From NCBI GenBank assembly GCA_001931875.2, contig MSJH02000365.1:1-36970 (forward strand): DNA of 36,970 nucleotides. The letters run 5' to 3'. Both the position numbers and the translations under genes were made by a program. The notes under the pieces are model-generated. The model was not told the DNA's origin. It did not search any database and was given only the letters and a program-made list of their open reading frames with translations. This DNA comes from Byssochlamys sp. IMV 00236 (lineage: Eukaryota; Ascomycota; Eurotiomycetes; Eurotiales; Thermoascaceae). How positions within the stretch are numbered: the first letter of the stretch is position 1; each line of letters opens with the position of its first letter. This document shows positions 1 to 8,999 of this stretch, one piece after another.

Positions 1-288
1 AGAGGAGGCAAATGGCTACAAAGAAAACATGAACGCCATGCAACCACCATCATCACCGATGAGCACATGACCTCACAACTCTGCATTTACTGCTACAATC
101 CTCTTGTTCATCCAGTCTTGAGTACATCACGATGCTTAAACCCAGATTGCCCAGCTTTTAAGTGCGGAAGAGCTATCAACAACAGAGACGTGATGTCAGC
201 CGCAGCCATTGGGATTTCGGCTATGACAAAAATAATACTCAAGAAGGACCTTCCTCCCTTTTGTCCAAAGCTCAGCTTGCAACTTTAA
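1..288 (+). pseudogene. C-terminal end of a TnpB/Fanzor-like protein (zinc ribbon plus last RuvC motif), cut by the window edge
   Basis: The frame is open from base 1 to a TAA at 286-288, so the protein's beginning lies outside the window. The 95 visible residues hold a paired-cysteine ribbon (CIYC, then CLNPDC) right after a DEHMTSQ stretch, followed by NNRDVMSAAAIG. In TnpB, Fanzor and IS607/IS605 OrfB proteins a four-cysteine ribbon following a TSxxC start and then an NRD-type motif supplying the last RuvC-like aspartate is the standard C-terminal arrangement; these are RNA-guided nucleases of transposons. The lysine/leucine-rich tail after it is short and ordinary. From memory, Mucorales carry many such proteins. 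Whether this copy is intact cannot be decided, because the other RuvC motifs are off the edge; I call it a probable relic because the surroundings are all decayed elements. An ordinary zinc-ribbon host protein is a less likely alternative. Confidence 0.55.
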
Positions 289-654
289 AACCAAAATATG
301 TATACTTTTGCCGCGTTCACCTGAAAATTACACGCTTCTATGAAGTGGTGGTGCAACGAGCTGGCTTCATAGTGTAAGCTATTTGAATACCATTGAGTAA
401 GAAGAAACCATTTTATGTATGATTCAGTTTAACACTAACGAATTTTCCCTTTTTTGGAATTTTGATATTTACCTTCTCAGTATTGCATGATCTACAGCAA
501 GCAAAATAAACTCATTGCTTATCTGATTGTTGCTTACCTGTTTCTTATGGTTGTGTTATTGTGGTCACTATATCGACTCTTTGTTTTGACATTTATCCCA
601 ACATTTGTAAGAATGCGAAACAAAGCCTTTAAAGTAACCTTTTTCCACGCCGTT
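289..654. other. Non-coding stretch, nothing recognised
   Basis: Short open frames at 162-377 and 487-678 have no recognisable motif, and the second is hydrophobic and low in complexity. It may contain the 3' end of the TnpB/Fanzor-like element on its left, but I see no clear terminal repeat. Confidence 0.4.
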
Positions 655-1099
655 GCAAGCTTCCGTAGTTCTTTTTGATAACGTGTCTTCCTGCAAAGAC
701 CCTATAACATCTTATCTTGCTCTATTGGGTTAAGCTCAGGAAAATAAGTAGGAAGGTACACATATTTATATATTCGGTACTTAATATTCTTCTTTATATT
801 TTCATTCGTGTGAATGGGTGCATTATCCATCACTATATAATGACCTTTCATATGTGGATATTTATCCGTTTCATCAAGAGTCGTTTTTAAGAAACTGAAG
901 TAGTGACCAGTTACAGTCCTTGAGCTTATATATCCTTCAGGCTATTTCTTCTTTGCAGGTCTTGACTTTTTTACGCCAACTGCGATTAAACTTGCAGCAG
1001 AGATAGCACCTAATATCGATGTCGTGCTTGCTCGGGTAATAGGTCTGGTAACAATAGCACGGAGACCTTTTTTGGACCAAGCCCTTAAGCGTTTAATAT
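655..1099 (-). pseudogene. IS630/Tc1-mariner-like DDE transposase relic, C-terminal catalytic half
   Basis: Reading the minus strand from about 1099 gives RAWSKKGLRAIV, then an interruption by an in-frame stop (after AKKK), then HYIVMDNAPIHT with the second catalytic Asp, and YLPTYFPELNPIEQ with the catalytic Glu region, followed by another stop. These are the hallmark blocks of the DDE superfamily endonuclease of IS630/Tc1-mariner elements. The N-terminal DNA-binding half is missing. The RAWSKKG block matches RVWSKKGTRAIV at the very end of the transposase at the right edge of the window, so the two belong to one family and lie in opposite orientation. With two nonsense codons and half of the gene absent it cannot encode an active enzyme. 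Confidence 0.8.
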
Positions 1100-1194
1100 G
1101 GTAATTCACTCATAAACATAAAAACTATACCATTTATTTTACAGTTCCTTTAGTATTTTAATAAAAAAACTGAGATCTGAAAAGAAAATTCTAT

Positions 1195-1437
1195 TCAAAA
1201 GACAAGTAATCTTCTAAATGTCTTATTTTTTTTTAGTTTCAGCTCCAGGGCAGCCCTTTCAATCTCTACTTCTTCTTTTAGCTTTTTTAGGATCCTTTTT
1301 ATCCCTCTAATATCCCCATTAATATGGGTGAGAGGACTACTGTTACTGGTGGAAGGATTAATGGTGGAAGTGGTGGCGGCGGTATTGCAGCGGCACCAGG
1401 TGCTTGCAGACGTCAATCGTGTTTGAATGGTAGAGAG
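1195..1437 (-). pseudogene. Orphan open frame with a charged helix, probably a piece of a mobile-element protein
   Basis: The minus-strand frame is open to a TGA at the left end. It starts with a Ser/Thr-rich part (TSASTWCRCNTAATTST) and ends in a lysine/glutamate-rich stretch (KKLKEEVEIERAALELKLKK) that should form an amphipathic helix or coiled coil. No in-frame ATG was found at the right end, so it is an exon or a fragment rather than a whole gene. It lies between a transposase relic and a MITE, which suggests element debris. I do not recognise the family. Confidence 0.3.
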
Positions 1438-1472
1438 ATTTTATAATAAAGCTTTTGTTAATAATTTTTCTT

Positions 1473-1851
1473 GGGAAACACTACATGCACCAGAAAATGC
1501 ATCAGAAATTAGACCACTACTACGGGCGTACCTCTATCCATTACCTATGATGTAGCCCAACAAAACTAATCATCATCTTGTTTATTTTCAAGAAGAAGAA
1601 AGAAATAAAAAAGAAATGTTGTTATTTATTCTAATTTTATGTTGTCAGACTATCAACAAAGATCCAAAACATGTGTAATTATGATAAACTTGTATTTTAT
1701 ATCAAGAAAAGTGAGCTGAACAGCCTTAGATTAGGCAGAGGCATTGGTAATCTGAAGTTGTATAGCGACAACATAGGTAGCACCCCAAGGAAGTGCCCGT
1801 AGCATTAGCCTATTTTCTGGTACATTTTCTGGCGCATGTAGTGCTGGCGAC
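1473..1851 (-). mobile_element. MITE family, copy A (about 380 bp)
   Basis: A non-coding element with terminal inverted repeats. The left end reads CACTACATGCACCAGAAAAT after GGGAAA; the right end, read on the minus strand, is CACTACATGCGCCAGAAAAT. Internal landmarks shared with the copies at 6.2, 6.9 and 17.2 kb are a subterminal AGGCTAATGCTACGGGC block, CTACCTATGTTGTC and TGACAACATAAA (read in the orientation of copies B-D). This copy is reversed relative to the other three. No transposase frame is present, so movement would need an enzyme from elsewhere. A target-site duplication is not convincing; TTTCTT occurs next to both ends but could be chance. Confidence 0.75.
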
Positions 1852-2076
1852 TTTCTTCAATCAATGGATTTCAAACTCGCGCAGTTAGCTTTAATGCCAC
1901 CAAAGATTGCTTCATGAATGTAGATGCCTGACAACTTCTTGCAGAGTGATGATCTTCTTTGAGAGTATGTTTTGAAAAAGTCAGCAGCTTCTGTTTCTTT
2001 TTCGAAATGGACTAAACAAAAGCTATAAACAAATAAATAAATACTGTAGGTATAGTTTATAGAAGCTAGAACCTAC
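1852..2076 (-). repeat. Segment duplicated in inverted orientation at 6731-6878, with a 51-codon open frame
   Basis: Read on the minus strand, this stretch matches 6731-6878 closely (for example ATACCTACAGTATTTATTTA and AAGTTGTCAGGCATCTACAT in both), and in both places it abuts a MITE copy. Here it contains about 65 bp that the other copy lacks. The minus-strand frame across the extra part is open and looks coding (FEKETEAADFFKTYSQRRSS, then IHEAIFGGIKANC), ending with TGA just before the MITE. It may be an exon of a repeated gene family. The other copy appears to have lost the 65 bp. Confidence 0.6.
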
Positions 2077-2089
2077 TGCTGTATTTGAG

Positions 2090-2565
2090 TTTTGGATAGG
2101 TTCAACAATCCAGATTTACATAACGACACACTCTTGACACTACTTGTTGATCAAAACGCTATTGCGCTACCATGAGATCAGCAGCACTATCAGCGACAAC
2201 AATGATTCAACAGAAGCCAATACATCGCATGTTGTTATCAATCCTTCTATGATAATGCGTTTGACCGAAGGAGGTGACAGACGTGCCCAGAATTTACCAA
2301 CAACGGAAGGAGTTGCCGTAGTTATTCTTATGTAGTATAGCAATAGAAGCTTCCGTAACATCGTTCTTACATTGATAGGCAACAATAGAAAAGATAGTCT
2401 TCGTTAAGAATGTGATTTTGAGCAAGGCTTCCAACTTATCGGCCAGACGCACGTTGCATACATGTATACGAACTATGCACTGTTATATCCAAATGGAACA
2501 TGTAGGTTGCATTATAGTCTGTGTCTCTCCTTTTCCTTCTTTACTGCTGCTTCTTGATCACTGCT
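2090..2565 (+). pseudogene. Helitron replicase/helicase relic
   Basis: Three reading-frame pieces line up in the order expected for the region upstream of the Rep and Pif1-like helicase domains of Helitron proteins: NPDLHNDTLLTLL, then RYHEISSTIS...MIMRLTEGGDRRAQNLPTTE, then GQTHVAYMYTNYALLYPNGT followed by LHYSL. The middle part resembles the 'RRYNLPTTxEVAAII' block and the last one the 'HxxYxPLxYxLLFPxGxxGWH' block of this family. The pieces are separated by frameshifts and a TAG (about 2334), so it is dead. No 3' hairpin or CTRR terminus of the element was identified. Helitrons are rolling-circle transposons and are common in fungi of this group. Confidence 0.65.
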
Positions 2566-3357
2566 CCTGGTGTTTAGATGACATCTTGTGCCATTTTAGT
2601 ATCCTTATCCATCACTTTATAAAGAAAATACTTCGGAGATCACAGCAAGATGTGCAATGTGTCAAATGTGAAGCGCTTTTTCATACGAGAAATATTTTAC
2701 TATTAAAGAAAACATGATTAATTCATAAAAAATGTTGTCGATCGTTAATTTAACATGACAGGGCTATCCACAGCCACCTTTCCCTTTTTCTCTTTACTTC
2801 AATATGAAGCGAAAGAAAGATGACAATCCTCAGTCTCTAAAGGCAAAACGAAATAAAGGATAAAGGTATGTAAGCTATAAAGTCAATGTGGCATTTATTA
2901 AGGGTTCATTTAGCCGTCTACCGTAGTTTCTCTTTTTTGTTTGCGTTTATGCAAACAAAATTATTCGGAAACACATCTTTTGAAGCGAGTGATGATGACT
3001 TTCAAGAAACTCCATTACTTTGAAAAGGTAAAGGCAATACCTATTAGGTCCATTTGTTTTATAATTGAACGTTGTAGTAGGCAAGAACATTCGTTCTATT
3101 TTGAAAGCTACTAAAGAAGATACATCTGCTCCTGGTCCTTCAAATATTGTGGTATTGTGTGGAATTCGCGATTTGGATAGTGTATTAAAGATAAATGATA
3201 TCTTTATTTACAAATCAAAACATGACAATGAAAAGTCCTTCAAGCGACTAACGGTGCTCCTGGATTTAATGTGCTATTCATAACGGCAATGCATTCCTTA
3301 ACGCTTAGGTATGTATAAAACGCATAATGCATTATTTTTTATTCATTATTCTTTTAG
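2566..3357. other. Gene-poor stretch with one unassigned open frame (3065-3283, plus)
   Basis: A plus-strand frame of about 72 codons at 3065-3283 (NIRSILKATKEDTSAPGPSN...) has protein-like composition but no ATG at its start and no motif I know. A second short piece just upstream (FGNTSFEASDDDFQETPLL) could be an earlier exon. Both may be remnants. The right end holds the probable poly(A) signal of the esterase gene (TTTATT on this strand at about 3338-3343). Confidence 0.35.
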
Positions 3358-4957
3358 TTAGACAGAGATGGTTGGCAACCTATCATTATCAGTAGGACAA
3401 TAAATCTAAAGAGAAACTCAGTTAGAATGCTATATTTATTCGAACCCCATTTCTTACCTTCTGGCCTTCGTCAAACTTGATGATGGCAGGCTTTTCAGAA
3501 TTCTTGAGGAATAATTGATTCCAGAAGGTCTATAAAGTAATATGGATTAAGGCATTTATATAATGAGTATATCAATCTTACCTTTGCTATCCATCGATGA
3601 CCCTTCAAGCTAGGGTGGAAACAATCGAGGTTGCTATAAAAGATAGATTAGATGAATGTAAAAAATAATGTATACTATACCTAAGAGCATCAACAGGGAA
3701 AGAAGACAAGTCAATCGGAGCAGGAGTGTACATGACCGCAAACGTTCCTCCGGGCTTTCCTGGATACTTTGCAGCAATTGCCTGCAACTGCTTATTGTAT
3801 CCTATCCACAACAAATCAGGAACTAATCAATTTGTCTGTTTATTCTTACCATCAGAGACAGCATCCATACTTGCCAGTTTGTCTGCAGAGCCGGAACAGC
3901 TACATTCAATCTTATTTTCCAAGATGCCATTGGGTTTACAATATTTTGTCTGACCAGCAGTTAAAGGAAAGACTCCTGAGACTTTAAAAGATCCAACTAG
4001 ATAGACATAAGTTAGGGCTCAAGTTTCTGTATAGCAGAATAGTATCTTACGCAAATTCACCACAACTTTAGGAACCTCCTTTTGAATTCTTTGAATGGCA
4101 GCATCCACGTATTTACCATAAGCTTCTGGAGTGACGTATTTTGAAGTTAAAATGTTACATGAAGCACATTGGTCGTTACCTTTCACAACAATCAGTAAAG
4201 ATGCTCATTTATATATGTAACATTAACTTACTGCCTATTTGAATCGTAATCATTTTCCACGCAGTTTTATATCCATCATTCAACAGGAAATGAGACTTGA
4301 TACCTAAACATAAGTTATTACAATATTCTATATAAGATGATAATATCTGGCTTACGAGGAATAAGGTAGTCAAGTTCGTAGTCAAGGTTCATTGCCATCG
4401 CACCACTTTGGGCTGCATTCAAGTTATCTCTCAAGGGTCGATCTAGTACAAGTGTTAAAGAAGTGACAAGATTCAATAAATATAAAACTACATAAGGACA
4501 ATGGCGGAATACACAAGGGACCATAGCATAAAGAGGCAAGATGGCTCAAGGTCGATGCACCGTGTACGTTTGGGTTGTAATTCTTTATAAAGTTTGCCAA
4601 AGTGACGGCCCCAGTATCACCACCAATTCCATAGCTGTTACCACGGAACTCCAATACTGAGCTAAAGTTTAAAATCCCAGTACCTCCTTCACCGTTATTG
4701 ATACCCATCATGCCAAATCCAGCCATAATACTATGAATATAAAAAGGTTAGTACCTTCCACTGCAGTATTGATTTCTGTTGTACCTATCGCCTAATGCAG
4801 CAATGACTTGGATATCATCGACACGAAGATCAGTAACGTCCTTTGCCGTACCATTCCTAGGACCCAGTTTTGGACATTCAGAAATAGACGCGACATCGAT
4901 AGCATTCACGCTTAGAGCAGCAATTGAGATCAAGGATATAAGCCTGAATAAGATCAT
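3358..4957 (-). CDS. Secreted GDSL/SGNH esterase of the phospholipase B-like family
   Basis: Ten exons (minus): 4957-4785, 4730-4492, 4442-4356, 4303-4232, 4179-4051, 3996-3850, 3801-3681, 3633-3582, 3529-3458, 3405-3358; 1140 nt, 379 aa. The start gives a signal peptide (about residues 1-19, hydrophobic, ending SVNA). The catalytic serine lies in ALGDSIMAGFG (S58); its codon is split by the first intron. Block III is IGSNDQC (N192) and the catalytic Asp and His are in NLDCFHPS (D326, H329). This order and the NAAQSGAMAMNL block match membrane-associated phospholipase B1-like enzymes, which remove acyl chains from phospholipids or other esters. It is probably extracellular; I see no C-terminal anchor. 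Cysteine pairs are plentiful, as in secreted proteins. Donor GTAGTT of intron 2 is weak and was chosen for phase. Substrate is inferred only. Confidence 0.88.
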
Positions 4958-6164
4958 GTTTTTGTTTTTTGCAACAATATTACTTTTTCATCAGATCTAC
5001 TTTATTTTTACACTATATATATACTAAAAGCTGCGTAATACAGATTGTACAGAACGACTGTTCTGCTTAACAGAGTGTATGCTTATACCCCTCGTGTATT
5101 TCTCAAAGGACGAGCTTGCTACCACCTTCTTGTGTTATTGTTGTATATTGTGCCCATTGACAATGTTTTCCTCTTTATGCACCTGATGCTCTGCTCTCAA
5201 TGTGATCTCTTGTCTGATGAAGTTGTTTATTCTTTCTTTTGTTAACTTAATTATAGTACGTATCTACATTTCTCCTTGTTGTAAAAGCATGTTAAGCCGT
5301 GCGTTGGCATTAAGTATCTTTGTCAATTGACATTGGCCAAAGAAGTTAAGCTCATGCTATTGAATTGCATGGTCAAGTGTGTAAGTGGAAGGGCATTCTT
5401 TATTTTCCCAAGTACTAAAAATATACAATAAATGTTTATAATATTTTTTCTGCCTAGATTTTCTTTTAATAAACATGACCCTGAACAATAATTTGTGTGT
5501 GTATGCAATATGGTATCACTTTCCATTATTGGTCAATCCATTGAATAAACATTGTTACTCCAAAAAAAGAACGATGAGCTCTTGCTTCGACTTTTTTCAT
5601 TTTCCATGTAACGACGGAAAAGGTAGATCAAGTGCTCAAGTGGCCAAGTCATTCCGTGTTGCACTTGTGTAGCGATGATCGGATATGTATGGCTGTTGTC
5701 ACAGTCTTACAGACGATTGCAACCATGTATAGTCCAAAAATGGAGATGTATACCTGTGATGGGTGTAGTTCAAAGAATATAGGTTTTCTCCTTTTTCGAT
5801 TATGCTCAAAGGGTGACTAAGAATGACTCTACTTGTTAAATCAGTGAACTTTAGTTAGCTACTGATTTATATTGGTGTGTCCACTTGAACTACTTTTGGT
5901 TGCATCCCATTCCCAAGAGTAATCTGCATGTGGCTCCTTTTTCTGTTTATCAAAATACAGTGAATACTCTTCACTCTATTGTGAATGTTTATTATAGTGG
6001 TTATAGCTTTGGCCGACAGAGGTTCTACAATCATGGCAAAAGCTTGATGATAATCACTTTAAATTTCTATCAACCTGCTCGTCTCTGTAAATGCCTTTGC
6101 TTATGTGATGTAATAAAAAAAGTCGAGACAGCAATTTAATGTATTTGAAAATAAGGCAATTTGC
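4958..6164. other. About 1.2 kb without a recognisable gene
   Basis: Contains the esterase promoter at its left end (TATATATA-like stretch near 5016-5023). The open frames here (for example 5045-5245 and 5885-6139, plus) are short, rich in Phe/Leu/Tyr as expected from AT-rich non-coding DNA, and show no motif. Confidence 0.4.
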
Positions 6165-6188
6165 TTTTTTTTTTTTTTTTTTTTTTTT
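6165..6188. repeat. 24-nt poly(T) run bordering MITE copy B
   Basis: An uninterrupted run of T ends exactly where the MITE end begins (GGCAAACAC). It may be a slippage-expanded insertion target or part of the element junction. Confidence 0.9.
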
Positions 6189-6562
6189 GGCAAACACTTG
6201 GTGCAACGGCCGCTACCTATGTTGTCACTATACAACGTCACATTACTAAAGTCTCTGCCTAACCTGACGCTGTCCAGTTCACTCTCTAGGATATAAAATA
6301 CGATACCATCATAATTACACGTGTCCTTGCATCTTTGTTGATAGAACTGACAACATAAAATTAGAATAAATACAACATTTTTTTATCTATTCCTTCTTTA
6401 AAAGATAAATTCTTATCTTACACCAAGAAATATTGAAAGATGTTTGATCCTGATCAAGCTTAACATGACGCTGCACATCGAAGAGGTTTATCGACCACGT
6501 CACAGGTAGTGTCTGTAACATTAACTCTTTCGTGAATATCTTAGTGCGCGTAGTTTACACCA
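6189..6562 (+). mobile_element. MITE family, copy B (diverged)
   Basis: Shares the internal blocks CGCTACCTATGTTGTCACTA, the 'TCTCTGCCTAACCTGACGCTG' type region and CTGACAACATAAA with copies A, C and D. The ends are worn: the left reads GGCAAACACTTGGTGC and the right GTGCGCGTAGTTTACACC, both recognisable only by alignment to the better copies. Non-coding. Confidence 0.65.
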
Positions 6563-6730
6563 AAAAATCATATCCCTTATGGTAAAAAATTGCAAGTGCA
6601 TCCTCTTATTGCAAGTATTTGTTGGGGGTTATGCGTTGAAAGGAATGTTCGCAGAGGATATTGAAGTTGTGCTAAATCGATGCTCTGTCGTAAAGTGCAA
6701 ACACGTTTACAAGCCTCAGAAAGTAGTCGC

Positions 6731-6878
6731 GTAGGTTCTAGCTTTTATAAACTATACCTACAGTATTTATTTATTTGTTTATAGCTTTTGTTTAGTCCTG
6801 CAAGAAGTTGTCAGGCATCTACATTCATGAAGCAATCTTTGGTGGCATTAAAGCTAACTGCGTGAGTTTGAAATCCAT
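6731..6878 (+). repeat. Inverted duplicate of 1852-2076 with about 65 bp missing
   Basis: Matches the reverse complement of 1852-2076 almost base for base on both sides of the missing block and, like it, directly adjoins a MITE. The frame that is open in the other copy is disrupted here by the missing block. See the entry for 1852-2076. Confidence 0.6.
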
Positions 6879-7071
6879 GGTAAACACTCGGCGCACTAAA
6901 AAATGCACTCAAAAATAGGCTAATGCTATGGGCACTTCCTTAAGGTGCTACCTATGTTGTCACTATACAGTTTCACACTATCAAAGCCTCTAACTAACTT
7001 AACGTTTTCCAATAGAATATTCTTTAATGCAATTACACGTGATATTGCTTCTTTGTTAATAGAACAGACAT

Positions 7072-7133
<62 letters not shown>

Positions 7134-7229
7134 AAGATAATGAAAAGCTTTGTTGGACGGCATCATAAGTAATGAATAGAAGTAGTGTCTCTAGTATTAG
7201 TCTAACTTTTAGCGCATGTAGCATTTCCC
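6879..7229 (+). mobile_element. MITE family, copy C, with an internal poly(A) run
   Basis: Left end GGTAAACACTCGGCGCAC, subterminal AGGCTAATGCTATGGGC and CTACCTATGTTGTCACTA as in copy D; right end on the minus strand is GGGAAATGCTACATGCGC. In the place where copies B and D have an A/T-rich spacer this copy carries 57 consecutive A residues (7076-7132). Long Phe-only translations on the minus strand here come from that run and are not genes. Confidence 0.7.
7076..7132 (+). repeat. 57-nt poly(A) run
   Basis: An uninterrupted run of A inside MITE copy C. In the other copies the same place has a mixed A/T spacer, so the run probably arose by replication slippage. Assembly or sequencing error in its length is quite possible. 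Confidence 0.9.
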
Positions 7230-7321
7230 TTAAGAATAATTCAAGCTTTTGGAATTGCTAAAATGTAAATATTTTTACAAGTAGGCATATCTAATATGCT
7301 TATTTTTTTCCAATTATTCAG

Positions 7322-8055
7322 CTGTGGGTCTACAGAAAGCCCAAATTGTATGAACGGCTTTCTATTAATGAAGCCAGTTTCAACCATGTTTTAGTTTGGC
7401 CAGTAATAGAGTATGCGGTGGACACCGTCAAGAAAAATGATTTGAAATTCGTACCTGGAGAGTACAATTTGATTTTTTCAAAAGAATATAAGGCTGATGC
7501 TTGTATTCTTGATATTGACAACGAGCTTTTTTTCCTCAAAACATCAGGAAAGCTTCAACTCGGTGATCCTGGCAAATACGATTATGACCATATAAATGTT
7601 ACTTTCGGTGCTTTAAGCATCTTTAACGCCACTTTTAAGAAGTATTGTTGGGCGTCGGAGGATACTGTTTTGGGGTTGAGAATACACTTTCTACATGCCA
7701 GACGTAAGCAATTTTTATTGATCACCAGTGAATAGCAATATAGCCATTTGACTAATGTTTCTTTATTATTACTAGACAGCATGATGCACTTATAGTCTCT
7801 ATAGTTTTGCTCTTTCAAGTTGTACTCTTCAAAGAAGGTGTACAAGTGCAGAGTGCCTAAAGATCTCAGTGTTGTCAAAGATGTAATCGCTTTGGGAAAT
7901 CTTAGTTGGTGCCTAAAGGTAAATAATAGTTGGACATTAAAATCATCTCTATCAATAATAACTGATTAATTCCCCCTACAAAATATATTTTGAATGCGCT
8001 AAAAGATGCAGCCAATACCTTGCGAAAGATGAGACGAACATGAGAAGTATGAACA
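7322..8055 (+). pseudogene. Decayed member of a repeated Mucorales hypothetical-protein family
   Basis: A clean 382-nt exon (7322-7703) follows a pyrimidine-rich acceptor (TTTTTTTCCAATTATTCAG). It encodes LWVYRKPKLYERLSINEASF and later ADACILDIDNELFFLKTSGK and INVTFGALSIFN. A donor (GTAAGC) and an acceptor (TTATTACTAG, about 7774) give a second exon in the same frame that reads HSMMHL-stop-SL-stop-FCSFKLYSS and continues open through YKCRVPKDLSVVKDVIALGN to a GTAAAT donor at 7919. Two in-frame TAG codons, otherwise open sequence, mark a recently killed gene. A final piece (about 7999-8052, LNALKDAANTLRKMRR) may be its last exon. I recall many proteins of this type in Mucorales genomes, function unknown. 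The ADA...GK stretch faintly recalls a PD-(D/E)XK nuclease core but is not proof. Confidence 0.5.
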
Positions 8056-8082
8056 CTAAAGAATTTTATCGAGTGTTGATTT

Positions 8083-8212
8083 TCGAGCATCTTTGAGTGC
8101 ACTTGTATACCTAGACATACAAAAGCCTGACAAGGGTGCTGGCTATGGTGCCTTGCTTCCTCAGGAGAAAGAGGAAGATGAGCTTTATGTTTATCACAAG
8201 AAGACAGATTAA
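8083..8212 (+). pseudogene. Isolated coding-like fragment
   Basis: A plus-strand frame (SALVYLDIQKPDKGAGYG, ending in a charged DELYVYHKKTD before TAA) has protein-like composition with no start codon of its own. It could be the last exon of the pseudogene to its left or an unrelated scrap. Confidence 0.25.
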
Positions 8213-8999
8213 TTTATATGCAATAACAAAGCAGTAGAGTGTCTTAAGAATCTTTGAGTGATTAAAATTTGATTCTGTTTAAATAAAATTGAAAAATAGA
8301 AAGATGTTTATACTTTATGAGTGTTACTATTTGAACGCACTTTTCCTTTTTTCTTATTGTAATGTCCATCTTTGCACTCAGAGCCTCTTTCAACATCATA
8401 CTGAAAAATCTTACCTTATACTGGCCTATATAGTTTGTATATACACGCTTGAGTATGAATGCTCCTATGCGAACCTCTGTCTACCTTTTGGCTTAATAGA
8501 CATGTATATTAACAGAGACAGAGCTGCGCCCAACGAGATGTACGATGTAGAGAACTGACGACTTCAAGGGCGCACATATTCATATTCATAGATTCAGTGC
8601 AACCCATGTTTATTAACAAAAGCTAGTTGCTCCTTCCGGAATGCAAAAGTGTAAAGATAAATGTTCGCGAATTCCATCCTGTTTAAATAGGGATGAATCT
8701 GCCAAAACTTGTGCGACTACTTTTGTGCGGGATCAAAATGCTTAATCATCTCTATTTTAGACATATCTTCATTTAATAATCATCGTATTCGCTACCCCTT
8801 TGTAACACGTTTAAGGTTATTCTGTGTTGTTTCGAACTTCTCTTACAGAAAGACGAAAAGGGGGACAGTTTGCCCTTGGAGAATTCTTCCTACAGCTATA
8901 GTACAATTCAAACTACGCTTTGCGCACCCTTTTTTGTGTGGTGATTTCATGCTTGAAAGCTTGGCTTTTTTTCTTGTTTCTATTTATTATCACTAAAAT
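8213..8999. other. Intergenic region upstream of the Na+/H+ exchanger
   Basis: Contains no frame with recognisable motifs. The plus-strand frame at 8709-8996 ends right before the exchanger ATG and reads like untranslated leader. Pyrimidine-rich stretches near 8930-8990 are typical of sequence just before a fungal start codon. Confidence 0.4.

Noticed and set aside
1473..1851. CACTA (EnSpm) classification of the MITE because its end contains CACTAC
   Set aside because: The inverted repeat extends outward beyond CACTA (GGGAAA in several ends) and no 3-bp target duplication is seen.
2412..2717. Plus-strand 101-residue frame
   Set aside because: Overlaps the Helitron relic in a different frame; composition is not protein-like and the conserved blocks are in the other frames.
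6926..7224. Two minus-strand frames with long polyPhe
   Set aside because: They are translations of the 57-nt poly(A) run inside MITE copy C.
8709..8996. 95-residue plus-strand frame just before the exchanger gene
   Set aside because: It ends at the exchanger's ATG, has no motif, and is rich in Phe/Leu/Cys as expected for a pyrimidine-rich leader.
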